Source of the DNA: Hungatella hathewayi WAL-18680
GTDB taxonomy: Bacteria > Bacillota > Clostridia > Lachnospirales > Lachnospiraceae
DNA: 42,644 nt
Reading direction: 5' to 3'
Assembly (NCBI RefSeq): GCF_000235505.1
Contig: NZ_JH379027.1
Location: 2,656,704 to 2,699,347 of the forward strand
Under the pieces are notes generated by a model. It was not told the DNA's origin. It saw only the letters and a list, made by a program, of their open reading frames with translations, and did not search any database. Position 1 is the first letter of the stretch. Each line of letters opens with the position of its first letter. Position numbers and translations under genes: made by a program. Positions 25,397 through 35,234 of the stretch are shown one piece after another.

Positions 25397-25627
25397 ATGG
25401 AATTTGAGAAATTACAGGGAATTATTGCTGAGGTATTGAACATTGAGACGGATGAGATTACATTGGGTACCACGTTCGTAGATGATTTGGGAGCAGATTC
25501 TCTGGACATATTCCAGATTATCATGGCGATTGAGGAGGAATTCGACATTGAGATTCCGACCGAGGAAGCTGAGAAAATCGTATCCGTGGGAGACGCCGTA
25601 GAACAGATTAAAAACGCGCTTAACTAA
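25397..25627 (+). CDS. acpP: acyl carrier protein
   Basis: A 76-aa acidic four-helix protein that carries acyl chains on 4'-phosphopantetheine. The attachment serine is Ser35 in GADSLDIFQ. Residues [12 protein letters not shown] form the recognition helix; the usual DTVE after the DSL is replaced by DIFQ, a variation found in other clostridial ACPs. GGAAGG precedes the ATG. It lies between plsX and rnc with a terminator after it. Confidence 0.95.
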   Translation: MEFEKLQGIIAEVLNIETDEITLGTTFVDDLGADSLDIFQIIMAIEEEFDIEIPTEEAEKIVSVGDAVEQIKNALN

Positions 25628-25641
25628 GCAGCTCTTATTTG

Positions 25642-25668
25642 AAAAGCCCTGGTATCTGGGGCTTTTTC
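25642..25668 (+). terminator. terminator after acpP
   Basis: AAAAGCCC (25642-25649) pairs with GGGCTTTT (25659-25666), followed by T then CAT. A short stem with a T-rich 3' arm. Confidence 0.65.
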
Positions 25669-25732
25669 ATATAAATAGAGTTAATAGTAAAAATAGTATG
25701 AATCGTTAAATGGAAAGGGGGAATGAAATCCC

Positions 25733-26473
25733 ATGAACCGTAAATTAGAAGAACTGGAGCAGGCCATCGGCTACTCGTTTCAGGACAAGCAGATGCTGAC
25801 CCACGCCATGACCCACAGCTCCTACGCCAATGAGCACCGGATGGACAAGCTGATGTGCAATGAGCGCCTGGAATTTCTGGGGGACGCGGTGTTGGAGATT
25901 GTGTCCAGCGATTTTTTGTATCACAAATATGGACAGTCACCGGAGGGGGAACTGACCAAGGTGCGGGCAAGCATTGTGTGCGAGCCGACACTGGCTTTCT
26001 GCGCCGGGGAGATTCATCTGGGAGAATATCTGCTTCTGGGCAAGGGGGAGGACGCCACCGGAGGACGGGGCCGCAATTCCATCGTGTCGGACGCCATGGA
26101 GGCATTGATTGGCGCCATCTATCTGGATGGTGGTTTTGCTAATGCAAAAGAGTTCATTCACCGGTTTATCCTGAATGACATCGAACACAAGCAGCTCTTT
26201 TTTGATAGCAAGACTATCTTGCAGGAAATGGTCCAGAGTATGGGGGAAGCGTCCTTAAGCTATGAACTCATCAAGGAGGACGGGCCGGACCACAACAAGA
26301 CCTTTGAGGTCTGCGCCGTCGTTGGGAAGGATGAGATTGGAAGAGGCGCCGGCCGCACGAAGAAGGCGGCGGAGCAGGTGGCGGCCTATCACGGCATCCT
26401 GACGCTGAAACGGACCACTGGCGGGTCACATCAGGGAAATACGGAAGAGAAGACGGGTGGAGTATGTATTTAA
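25733..26473 (+). CDS. rnc: ribonuclease III
   Basis: Cleaves double-stranded RNA in rRNA maturation and mRNA turnover. The 246-aa protein has the catalytic domain (about 1-155) with the signature [14 protein letters not shown] (near residues 37-50) and [15 protein letters not shown] with the second set of metal-binding acids, followed by a double-stranded-RNA binding domain (about 160-230, ending [16 protein letters not shown]). It overlaps the start of smc by 10 bases, so rnc and smc are translationally coupled. Confidence 0.96.
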   Translation: MNRKLEELEQAIGYSFQDKQMLTHAMTHSSYANEHRMDKLMCNERLEFLGDAVLEIVSSDFLYHKYGQSPEGELTKVRASIVCEPTLAFCAGEIHLGEYLLLGKGEDATGGRGRNSIVSDAMEALIGAIYLDGGFANAKEFIHRFILNDIEHKQLFFDSKTILQEMVQSMGEASLSYELIKEDGPDHNKTFEVCAVVGKDEIGRGAGRTKKAAEQVAAYHGILTLKRTTGGSHQGNTEEKTGGVCI

Positions 26474-29400
26474 AAAGCATTGAGATACAGGGCTTTAAGT
26501 CATTTGCAAATAAAATATTGTTTGAATTCCACAACGGAATCACCGGCATCGTAGGGCCCAACGGCAGTGGCAAGAGCAACGTGGCAGACGCGGTCCGCTG
26601 GGTGCTTGGCGAGCAGCGGATTAAGCAGCTGCGCGGGGCCAGCATGCAGGATGTCATTTTTCTCCGGCACGGAGACCAGAAAGCCCCAGGGCTTCGCCTA
26701 CGTGGCCATCACCCTGGACAACTCCGACCACCAGCTTTCCATCGACTACGACGAGGTGACGGTGTCCCGCCGCATCTACCGCTCCGGCGAGAGCGAGTAC
26801 ATGATTAACGGAAGCGCCTGCCGGCTGAAGGATATCAACGAGCTGTTCTACGATACGGGTATCGGAAAAGAGGGATACTCCATCATCGGACAGGGCCAGA
26901 TTGACAAGATTCTGAGTGGAAAGCCGGAGGAGCGGCGGGAGCTGTTCGACGAGGCCGCTGGTATTGTGAAGTTCAAGCGGCGCAAGAACATCGCCCAGAA
27001 GAAGCTGGAGGACGAGAAACAGAACCTGGTCCGTGTCAGCGATATCTTATCGGAGCTGGAAAAACAGGTAGGCCCCCTTGCCAGACAGTCGGAGGCGGCC
27101 AGAGAGTACCTGCGTCTGAAGGAGGAATTGAAGGCCTATGAGGTCAACCTCTTCCTGCTGGAGAGCGAGGGCATCAAGTCCCAGCTAAAAGAGGTGTCGG
27201 GAAAAGAGGAGATTGTGTCCGGGGATTTGGAGGACGCGAAGGCGGCTTCCGACAAGATTAAGGCGGACTACGACTCGTTGGATGAGGTGCTGTCGGCTCT
27301 GGACAGCCAGATCGGCGAGGACGGCGGCCGGGTAAACCAGGCGAATATGCTGAAGGGGAACTTGGAAGGCCAGATCAACGTCCTGCGGGAGCAGATTAAC
27401 ACCGAGAAGATGAACGCTGAGCATATCAATGCCAGGATTCAGTCCATCAAAGAGCAGATCGAGGAGAAGAAGGCCCAGATTCTCAAATACGAGACTGACA
27501 ACTCGGAGATTGCCGATTTGGCCAAGGGGAGCGCGAAGCACCAGGAGGAGGCGGAGCAGGCCCTTAGAGAAAAAGAAGAGTACATCATGCTCTTAGATGA
27601 GAAGATGGAGACGGCCAAGGGCAGCATTATCAATACCCTCAACGAGAAGGCCTCCCTGACTGCCAGACAGCAGCGCTACGAGACCATGCTGGAGCAGGTC
27701 CAGGTGAGACGTTCCGAAGTCTGCCAGAAGCTGTTGAAATCAAAGAGCGACGAGTCGGTGCAGGAAGAGCAGTTGAAGGTGGAGCAGGCCCGGCTGGCAG
27801 AGGTAGACGAGCGGTTAAACAGCCTGCAGCTGTCCCAGGGGGAAGGCGAGCAAAGGTGCGGGGAGCTGGACCAGGAGGTCCGCCGCCTCACCAGGAATCT
27901 AAACGAGAAGGAGCAGGAATACCGGACCGATTACACCAAGCTGGATTCCTTAAAGAATATTGCCGAGCGCTACGAGGGCTATGGCAACAGCATCCGCCGT
28001 GTCATGGAAGTGAAGGACCGGGTGCGGGGCATCCACGGCGTAGTAGCCGATTTGGTGACCACCCAGAAGGAGTATGAGACCGCCATTGAGACGGCGCTGG
28101 GCGGCAGTATCCAGAATATCGTCACGGATTCGGAGCAGACGGCCAAACAGCTGATTGAATATTTAAAGAAGAACAAGTACGGAAGAGCCACCTTCCTTCC
28201 GCTGACCAGTATGGGGCAGAAGGGGGGCTTCACCCAGGAGAAGGCGTTAAAAGAGCCGGGTGTCATCGGCCTTGCCAGCGATTTGGTGCAGGTGGACGAC
28301 GCCTACCGGGGACTGGCCCGCTATCTCCTTGGCAGAGTAGTGGTGGTAGATAAGATTGACAATGCCATCGCCCTGGCAAGAAAGTTCCAGTATTCCCTGC
28401 GGATTGTCACATTGGAGGGCGAGCTGTTAAGCGCCGGAGGTTCCATGACCGGCGGCGCCTTCAAAAACAACAGTAACCTGCTGGGAAGAAAGCGGGAGAT
28501 TGAGGAGCTGGAGGAGCGGTGTGAGAAGGCTCTGAAGGCGGCGGACAAGCTGAAAGCAGACTTGGAGCTGAATGAGAGCCTGCTGGCGGAGAAGCGGGAG
28601 GAACTGGAAGCCATCCGCACGGAGCAGCAGAAGGCTTATCTGGAGCAGAATACCATCCGGATGAACATTTCCCAGCTGGAAGATAAGATCACGGAGATAT
28701 CCGAATCCGCGGAGGATTTGGTGCTGGAGAACCGGCAGCTGGAGGAGCAGATTCAGGAGATTGCCGGCAGCCGGGACGGACTGCTAAGCGATGTGGAAGG
28801 CCTGGAAGCGGCCAACGACAAGGTGAACCAGGATATCGAGGCCCTGGGCCGCCAGATGGAGACAGCCAGAACGGAGCGGGAGGAGATGGCCCACCAGTTG
28901 TCCGCCATCCAGATGGAGACGGCCAATTTACAGCAGAAGTACAGCTTTGTGCTGGAAAATGTGGCCCGCGTCAACGAGGAGATCAGGAAGCTGGAGGAGG
29001 AAGCCAGGGGACTGGCCGGAGGCACCAGTGATACCCAGACCATCATCGACGGAAAGAACCAGGAGATTGCCCGCCTGCGGGAACTGATTGACAACGCCAT
29101 GCACGAGATGGAGGAGGCGAAAGCCCGACTTGAGGAGGCCACCGGCAGGAAGGAAGAGAAATCCAGAGAGCAGAAGGGCCTGTTTGAGAAGCGGGAGGAG
29201 CTGTCCAACCGGATGAACCAGCTGGACAAGGAGCTGTTCCGTCTCCAGAACCAGAAGGAGAAGCTGGAGGAGAAGCTGGAGACCCACATCAACTACATGT
29301 GGAGCGAGTACGAGCTGACATTCACCACGGCGGAGGCGCTGCGAAATCTGGAGCTGACCGTCCTTCCGGACATCAAGAAGAAGATAGACGGCTTAAAATC

Positions 29401-30025
29401 CGGCATCAAGGGTCTTGGCAATGTGAATGTCAACGCCATCGAGGACTACAAAGAGGTGTCCGAGCGCTACGAGTTTATGAAGACCCAGCACGACGATTTG
29501 ATCCAGGCGGAGGAGACACTGTTAAAGATTATCGAGGAGCTGGATATCGGTATGCGCCGCCAGTTTGAGGAGAAGTTCCTGGAGATTAAGACGGAGTTTG
29601 ACAAGGTATTTAGGGAGCTGTTCGGCGGCGGACACGGAACGCTGGAGCTGATGGAGGGCGAGGATATCCTGGAAGCGGGAATCCAGATTATCTCCCAGCC
29701 GCCGGGCAAGAAGCTGCAGAACATGATGCAGCTCTCCGGTGGGGAGAAGGCCCTGACGGCCATCGCGCTTTTATTTGCCATCCAGAACCTAAAGCCATCC
29801 CCCTTCTGTCTGTTGGACGAGATTGAGGCGGCGCTGGATGACTCCAACGTGGACCGGTTTGCAGGATATTTACATAAATTGACTAAAAATACACAGTTTA
29901 TTATTATCACCCACCGGCGTGGCACCATGGTGGCGGCGGACCGCCTCTATGGTATCACCATGCAGGAGAAGGGTGTATCGACACTGGTGTCCGTGAACCT
30001 GATAGAGGATGCGCTGGACAAGTAA
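26464..30025 (+). pseudogene. smc: chromosome segregation protein SMC, interrupted by a one-base frameshift
   Basis: SMC is the ATPase of the bacterial condensin that compacts and segregates chromosomes with ScpA/ScpB. The first 66 residues (with P-loop GPNGSGKSN near 31-39) are in one frame; from [11 protein letters not shown] onward the protein continues in the +1 frame to 30025. The break is at the five-T run 26657-26661: with four T the text reads [10 protein letters not shown] as in normal SMCs. Corrected, the protein has 1186 aa, a standard length, with coiled coils, a hinge (about 500-660), and the C-terminal signature QLSGGEKALTA and Walker B CLLDEIEAALDD. Uncorrected, translation stops at 26808 after 114 aa. 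All other parts are intact, so a sequencing error or recent mutation is more likely than decay. Confidence 0.9.
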
Positions 30026-30036
30026 AGGAGGGCATT

Positions 30037-30972
30037 ATGGAAGAGCAGAAAAAAGGCTTTTTTGGACGGCTGGTCCAGGGGCTGACGAAGACGAGAGACA
30101 ACATTGTGTCCGGCATGGATTCCATCTTCAGCGGATTTTCCGCCATTGACGATGATTTCTATGAGGAGATAGAGGAAACCCTGATTATGGGGGATTTGGG
30201 CATCCAGACCACCATGTCCATCGTGGAGGACTTGCGAAAAAAGGTGAAGGAACAGCACATCAAGGAGCCGGCGGAATGCCGGAGCATCCTGATTGAGAGC
30301 ATGAAAGCCCAGATGAACCTGGGGGAAAATGCTTACGAGTTCGAGAACCGGAAATCGGTGGTTTTAGTCATCGGCGTCAACGGAGTGGGGAAAACCACCT
30401 CCGTAGGCAAGCTGGCGGGACAGTTAAAGGACCAGGGAAAGAAAGTGATGCTGGCCGCAGCGGATACCTTCCGGGCCGCCGCCATCGAGCAGCTGACCGA
30501 GTGGGCCCACCGGGCCGGCGTGGAGATTATCGCCCAGCAGGAGGGCTCTGACCCGGCCGCCGTCATCTACGACGCCGTGGCCGCCGCCAAGTCAAGACAC
30601 GCGGACGTGCTGATCTGCGACACGGCGGGGCGCCTTCACAACAAGAAGAACCTGATGGAAGAGTTAAAGAAAATCAACCGGATTATCGACAAGGAGTACC
30701 CGGATGCTTACCGGGAGACTTTGGTGGTGTTGGACGGCACCACCGGACAGAACGCCCTGTCCCAGGCAAGGCAGTTTATGGAGGTGGCCGAAGTGACCGG
30801 CATTATCCTGACCAAGCTGGACGGTACGGCCAAGGGCGGCATCGCCGTGGCGATTCAGTCGGAGCTTGGCATTCCGGTGAAATATGTGGGCATCGGGGAG
30901 CAGATCGACGACTTGCAGAAATTCAATGCGGATGAGTTTATCAACGCGCTGTTTGCGGTGAGAGAATCATAA
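30037..30972 (+). CDS. ftsY: signal recognition particle receptor FtsY
   Basis: The membrane-associated SRP GTPase that receives ribosome-SRP complexes. The 311-aa protein lacks the long acidic A domain of enterobacteria, as usual in Firmicutes. NG domain: helical N part (about 1-95), P-loop [10 protein letters not shown] (near 113), [16 protein letters not shown], and [10 protein letters not shown] as the guanine-recognition motif. AAAGGAGGG lies before the ATG, 11 bases after smc, so it shares the rnc-smc transcript. In many Firmicutes ylxM-ffh follow; here they do not. Confidence 0.97.
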   Translation: MEEQKKGFFGRLVQGLTKTRDNIVSGMDSIFSGFSAIDDDFYEEIEETLIMGDLGIQTTMSIVEDLRKKVKEQHIKEPAECRSILIESMKAQMNLGENAYEFENRKSVVLVIGVNGVGKTTSVGKLAGQLKDQGKKVMLAAADTFRAAAIEQLTEWAHRAGVEIIAQQEGSDPAAVIYDAVAAAKSRHADVLICDTAGRLHNKKNLMEELKKINRIIDKEYPDAYRETLVVLDGTTGQNALSQARQFMEVAEVTGIILTKLDGTAKGGIAVAIQSELGIPVKYVGIGEQIDDLQKFNADEFINALFAVRES

Positions 30973-31040
30973 AAATCATGTGCAGTTGAAAGAATATACA
31001 GATTTGAAACAGTTAACAAGCAGGAAAAGAGGCGGATGGT

Positions 31041-32264
31041 ATGATGACATTGGAGAGTTTTGAGGAGGCTGCCGAGGCAGTCAGCAAAGTAACCCAGGAG
31101 ACGAAGCTGTTATACAGCGAGTATTATTCTGGTCAGACCGGCAACAAGGTGTATTTCAAGCCTGAGAACATGCAGTACACCGGGGCATACAAGGTGAGGG
31201 GCGCCTATTACAAAATCAGCACCCTGACGGACGAGGAGAAGGCGAGGGGCCTGATTACGGCTTCCGCAGGCAACCATGCCCAGGGCGTGGCCTACGCGGC
31301 CAAGCTGGCAGGGATTAAGGCTACCATCGTGATGCCAACTACCACACCGCTCATCAAGGTAAACCGCACCAAGGGTTACGGTGCGGAGGTGGTTCTGGCA
31401 GGCGACGTGTTCGACGAGGCATGCGCGAAAGCCTATGAGCTGGCGGACGAGTTCGGCTACACCTTCGTCCATCCCTTCGATGACCTGGCGGTAGCAACCG
31501 GACAGGGCACCATCGCCATGGAGATTATCAAGGAACTGCCAACCGTGGACTATATTCTGGTTCCCGTGGGCGGCGGCGGACTCTGCGCCGGCGTCTCCAC
31601 CCTGGCCAAGCTGCTGAATCCGAAGATTAAGGTGATTGGCGTGGAGCCGGCAGGCGCCAACTGCATGCAGGAATCCTTAAAGGCCGGCCATGTGGTAGGT
31701 CTTCCCGACGTGAACACCATCGCGGACGGCACGGCAGTCAAGTGCCCCGGCGAAAAGATTTTCCCTTATATTCAGGAAAATGTGGACGATATCATCACCA
31801 TCGAGGACAGCGAATTGATTGTGGCCTTCTTAGACATGGTGGAGAACCACAAAATGATAGTGGAGAATTCCGGTCTTCTGACTGTGGCCGCCTTGAAGCA
31901 CATGAATGTGGAGAAAAAGAAGATTGTCTCTGTCTTAAGCGGTGGCAACATGGACGTGATTACCATGGCTTCTATCGTTCAGCATGGTCTGATTCAGAGA
32001 GACAGAGTCTTCACCGTATCCGTGCTTCTGCCGGATAAGCCAGGCGAGCTTGCCAAAGTATCCACCCTTCTTGCCAAAGAGCAGGGCAATGTCATCAAGC
32101 TGGAACACAACCAGTTTATCAGCATTAATAGAAACGCGGCTGTGGAGCTTCGTATTACTATCGAGGCCTATGGGACGGAGCATAAGAATGCTATTGTTCA
32201 GGCGTTAAATGATGCGGGGTACCGCCCAAAATTGGTGAAGTCCAAGGGGACTTATACAGAGTAG
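31041..32264 (+). CDS. ilvA: threonine ammonia-lyase (threonine dehydratase)
   Basis: PLP enzyme turning threonine into 2-oxobutanoate and ammonia, for isoleucine synthesis or threonine catabolism. The 407-aa protein has the PLP lysine at residue 51 (TGAYKVRGA), the phosphate-binding GGGGLCAG near 176, and a C-terminal single ACT-like domain (about 325-407, starting VFTVSVLLPDKPGEL). This short form with one ACT domain is like the clostridial/TdcB-type enzymes and unlike the two-ACT IlvA of E. coli, so it could be catabolic. No branched-chain pathway genes are next to it. The first ATG at 31041 is used; MTLESF three bases on is equally possible. Confidence 0.93.
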   Translation: MMTLESFEEAAEAVSKVTQETKLLYSEYYSGQTGNKVYFKPENMQYTGAYKVRGAYYKISTLTDEEKARGLITASAGNHAQGVAYAAKLAGIKATIVMPTTTPLIKVNRTKGYGAEVVLAGDVFDEACAKAYELADEFGYTFVHPFDDLAVATGQGTIAMEIIKELPTVDYILVPVGGGGLCAGVSTLAKLLNPKIKVIGVEPAGANCMQESLKAGHVVGLPDVNTIADGTAVKCPGEKIFPYIQENVDDIITIEDSELIVAFLDMVENHKMIVENSGLLTVAALKHMNVEKKKIVSVLSGGNMDVITMASIVQHGLIQRDRVFTVSVLLPDKPGELAKVSTLLAKEQGNVIKLEHNQFISINRNAAVELRITIEAYGTEHKNAIVQALNDAGYRPKLVKSKGTYTE

Positions 32265-32308
32265 GACGAAACAATCCAGAAGACAGCCGTCGTAACGTCC
32301 AAGAATAC

Positions 32309-32368
32309 ATAAGCCAGACACCACTGACTTTAGTTCTAAAGAACACAGCGCAGTGATGTCTGGCTTAT
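32309..32368. repeat. long inverted repeat after ilvA
   Basis: ATAAGCCAGACA plus CACTG (32309-32326) pairs with CAGTG plus TGTCTGGCTTAT (32351-32368), 17 of 18 positions paired. The loop holds a smaller stem (CTTTA/TAAAG). No T-run follows on either strand, so it may be a terminator of unusual type, an mRNA-stabilising end or a repeated palindromic element. Confidence 0.6.
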
Positions 32369-32410
32369 TCCGCGAATCCAAAGCGGTTTAAGCTATAATC
32401 ACAGGGGGAT

Positions 32411-33685
32411 ATGAAAAAAATGAACAAGAACCTTCTTCACTACACAGCCAAAACTCCAGTCGGAGCAAACCTGCAATACTTTTTAAAATGGACCGCCATC
32501 GCCTGCGTCATCGGCTCCGCAGCCGGGCTTGCCGGAGCTGTATTCGGCCAAGGCATCAGTCTGGCCTCCAACTTCTTTGACCGCCACAGCTGGTCCATCT
32601 TCCTCCTTCCCGTCTCCGGTCTTCTTATCGTATGGCTATACCGGACCTTCAACGAGGAAGGAAACAAAGGCACCAACATGGTCATTGAGGCCATCTCCTC
32701 CAACGAAAAAATCACGCCCACCACAGGACCGTTGATTTTCGTCAGCACCATCTTAACCCAGTTAGGCGGCGGCTCCGCCGGCCGGGAGGGAGCGGCCCTT
32801 CAGCTGGGCGGCAGCCTTGGAAGTCTCTTCGGCAGAGTCTTAAAGCTGGATGAAAAAGACAAAAAAATAGCTGTCATGTGCGGCATGAGCGCCTGCTTCG
32901 GGGCACTGTTTGGCACCCCGCTTGCGGCCGGAGTCTTCTCCATGGAGGTCATCAGCATCGGCATCATGTACTACGCGGCCCTGGTGCCATGCCTCTTCGC
33001 CTCCTTCATCGGTGCAGGCATCGCAGGCGTCATGGGCCTTACCCCGGAGCATTTCATCATCACGGAGATTCCGCCGGTAACCCTTGGCTCCATGGCCTTT
33101 ATCGTACTTCTTGGTCTCATGTGCGCCATGGTCAGCATTCTGATGTGCATTATGCTGCACGGCTCGGAGCATTTATACCGGACCTATCTCCACAGTCCCT
33201 ACACCAGAATCCTGGCAGGCAGCGCCATCCTGGTAGTGTTGACGCTGTTAATGGGAACCAGAGATTACAACGGTGGCGGAATCCCGCTGATCGAGCGGTG
33301 CATGGAAGGTGACGTGCGCTACGAAGCATTCCTGGTGAAAATGCTGTTCACCGCGGTGACTCTGGGCGCCGGCTTCAAAGGCGGCGAGATAGTGCCGACC
33401 CTATGCGTGGGCGCCGCCTTCGGCGCCGCGGTAGGATTACTCCTCGGCGTCTCCCCGTCGCTGTGTGCGGCCTGCGGGATGGCGGCATTGTTCGTTGGGG
33501 TGACCAACTGTCCTATCGCCAGCGCGCTGCTGGCCTTTGAGATGTTCGGATTTGAGGCCATGCCTTACTTCTCCATCATCATCGCGGTGAGTTTCACCCT
33601 GTCGGGATATTACGGTCTCTACCGGAGCCAGAAGTTTATCTACTCCAAGACAAAAACCGAGTTTATCAACCGGAAAGCCAACTAG
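32411..33685 (+). CDS. ClC-family anion channel/antiporter
   Basis: A 424-aa membrane protein of the ClC family with many hydrophobic helices. The second filter motif GREGA (124-128) keeps the gating glutamate, E126, but has Ala where Cl- transporters usually have Pro. The first motif GSGIP is replaced by NKGTNM (about 85-90), and the third is GFKGGEIVP (near 322-329). This combination is closer to the fluoride/proton antiporter (CLC-F)-like branch than to classical chloride ClCs. The carried ion is therefore uncertain (Cl- or F-). No fluoride riboswitch was found upstream. AGGGGGAT precedes the ATG. Confidence 0.88.
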   Translation: MKKMNKNLLHYTAKTPVGANLQYFLKWTAIACVIGSAAGLAGAVFGQGISLASNFFDRHSWSIFLLPVSGLLIVWLYRTFNEEGNKGTNMVIEAISSNEKITPTTGPLIFVSTILTQLGGGSAGREGAALQLGGSLGSLFGRVLKLDEKDKKIAVMCGMSACFGALFGTPLAAGVFSMEVISIGIMYYAALVPCLFASFIGAGIAGVMGLTPEHFIITEIPPVTLGSMAFIVLLGLMCAMVSILMCIMLHGSEHLYRTYLHSPYTRILAGSAILVVLTLLMGTRDYNGGGIPLIERCMEGDVRYEAFLVKMLFTAVTLGAGFKGGEIVPTLCVGAAFGAAVGLLLGVSPSLCAACGMAALFVGVTNCPIASALLAFEMFGFEAMPYFSIIIAVSFTLSGYYGLYRSQKFIYSKTKTEFINRKAN

Positions 33686-33737
33686 CGGAATTACATAACC
33701 GATAACGATACATATCAAAATAGAAGGAGACTGCCAG

Positions 33738-35054
33738 ATGAAAACTTTAATCAAGCATGCCACCGTATTGACGATGAATGACAGGATGGAGACCTACCCG
33801 GACGGCTACGTGCTGGTAGAGGACCAGATGATCCGGGAAGCTGGGGCCGGAGAGTGCCGGGAAAACTGTGACACGGTGATAGACGCCAAAGGCGGGATTG
33901 TGATGCCCGGCATGGTCAACACCCACTGCCACGTGTCCATGGTTCCCTTCCGCTCCATGGGGGACGACTGCCCGGACCGTCTGCGTCGTTTCCTGTTCCC
34001 GCTGGAGCTGGAGGCCATGACGCCGGAGCTTGTATACACCGGAGCCAGATACGGTATCTGTGAGATGCTTCTGTCCGGCGTGACCACGTTTGCGGACATG
34101 TACTATTTTGAAGATATGGTGGCGAAGGCCTGCGAGGAGCTGGGCATCCGGGGCTATCTGGGGGAGACAGTGATTGACCAGGAGACATGTGACAGCAAAA
34201 CGCCCTATGGCGGCCTTGATTACGGGGAAACCTTTATCAAAAACTGGAAGGGCCATCGTCTGGTCACCCCCATGATTGCCCCCCACGGAACCAGCACCAA
34301 CTCGCCGGAGATGTTACAGAAAGCCTGTGAACTGGCCGCCGCCCATGACGTGCCATGGACCATGCATGTCAGCGAGATGGATTATGAAATGGCCCATTTC
34401 CGGGAAACCTATCAGCAGACGCCGGTAGAATTCCTGCACAGCCAGGGGCTGTTAGACGAGCGCCTCATCGCCGCCCACTGCATCCATCTGACGGAGCGGG
34501 ATATGGAGCTGATGGCGGAGTGTGGTGTGAAGGTATCCCACTGTATCGGCTCCAACACCAAGGCCGGAAAGGGCGTGGCGCCGGTGAAGGAACTGCTGGC
34601 TCATCGCATCCCCGTAGGCTTCGGCACCGACGGACCGTCTTCCGGCAATACCCTGGATTTGTTTACCCAGTTCCGCCTCTTTGCCTCCTTCCAGAAGACC
34701 TGGAACCGGGACAGAAGTCTGTTTCCGGCGGCGGAGATTGTCCGGATTGGGACGATGGGCGGTGCGGCGGTGCTGGGAGCGGAGAAGATGATTGGCTCCA
34801 TCGAGGCCGGCAAGAGGGCGGATTTGGTGATGCTGGACCCGGATAAGGTGCAGATGTTCCCCTGTTACAATCCTTACTCCCTGCTGGTATATTCTGCCAA
34901 CCCGTCGGTGGTGGATACCGTTTTCGTGGACGGCCGCATTCTGGTGTGCCACGGAGCGCTGACCTGTGTGGATTTGGGGCAGGTGAGAGCGGAATTGATG
35001 GAAAATATGCAGGATTTCTATAAAAAGGCCGACGCTTACAGGGATATGATTTAA
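33738..35054 (+). CDS. metal-dependent amidohydrolase, MtaD/SsnA-like deaminase group
   Basis: A 438-aa cytosolic member of the amidohydrolase superfamily subgroup containing S-adenosylhomocysteine/methylthioadenosine deaminases and related aminohydrolases. Metal ligands are visible: HCH (H63, H65 in VNTHCHVSM), HVSEMD (near 210), HCIHL (near 247) and GTDGPSSGN (near 298), all in family order. The segment SHCIGSNTKAGKGVAPVKELL also agrees. The substrate cannot be read from the sequence. It lies 180 bases before a Pot-type importer and may act on what that importer brings in. AGAAGGAG precedes the ATG. Confidence 0.88.
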   Translation: MKTLIKHATVLTMNDRMETYPDGYVLVEDQMIREAGAGECRENCDTVIDAKGGIVMPGMVNTHCHVSMVPFRSMGDDCPDRLRRFLFPLELEAMTPELVYTGARYGICEMLLSGVTTFADMYYFEDMVAKACEELGIRGYLGETVIDQETCDSKTPYGGLDYGETFIKNWKGHRLVTPMIAPHGTSTNSPEMLQKACELAAAHDVPWTMHVSEMDYEMAHFRETYQQTPVEFLHSQGLLDERLIAAHCIHLTERDMELMAECGVKVSHCIGSNTKAGKGVAPVKELLAHRIPVGFGTDGPSSGNTLDLFTQFRLFASFQKTWNRDRSLFPAAEIVRIGTMGGAAVLGAEKMIGSIEAGKRADLVMLDPDKVQMFPCYNPYSLLVYSANPSVVDTVFVDGRILVCHGALTCVDLGQVRAELMENMQDFYKKADAYRDMI

Positions 35055-35087
35055 ACTGTGGAATTTGTCGAAAAAGTACCACGGTGG

Positions 35088-35116
35088 TTGACATTTCCGG
35101 CCGACAATGTTAAGGT
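35088..35116 (+). promoter_or_regulatory. candidate promoter of the pot-type operon
   Basis: TTGACA (35088-35093), 17-base spacer, TAAGGT (35111-35116). A leader of about 110 bases follows, with a hairpin at 35159-35186. Confidence 0.45.
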
Positions 35117-35158
35117 ATATTCATAAGTGAAATTCATACTGACATCTTTGTATATAAG

Positions 35159-35186
35159 CCGTACTAATTAATTAAAATTAGTGCGG
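35159..35186 (+). promoter_or_regulatory. leader hairpin upstream of the pot-type operon
   Basis: CCGTACTAATT (35159-35169) pairs with AATTAGTGCGG (35176-35186) with one T-G pair, followed by TTTATAAC. It may be a weak attenuator or the terminator of an upstream transcript. The alternative GTG start at 35181 lies in its right arm. Confidence 0.4.
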
Positions 35187-35234
35187 TTTATAACTGAGTC
35201 GGGAAACGATCAGAAACCGGAGAGGGGTTTGAGA

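Noticed and set aside
26657-26661. Programmed frameshifting in smc
   Set aside because: TTT-C could allow a +1 slip, but there is no stop or rare codon at the site, no stimulatory element was noticed, and SMC is not known to need recoding; an extra T is simpler. Kept only as a remote option in the finding.
30973-31040. T-box or amino acid leader before ilvA
   Set aside because: The gap is too short and lacks the T-box sequence (TGGNACCGCG) and a terminator.
32394-32399. TATAAT box before the ClC gene as promoter
   Set aside because: No matching -35 at 16-18 bases upstream, and a start site here would fall inside the ribosome site.
32265-32410. Fluoride riboswitch upstream of the ClC gene
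   Set aside because: The conserved GGCGATGG...CCGCC-type elements were looked for and not seen.
35181-35234. Upstream GTG start of the PotB-like permease
   Set aside because: It lies in the arm of a hairpin, has no ribosome site, and adds residues ahead of the first membrane helix not needed by the family.
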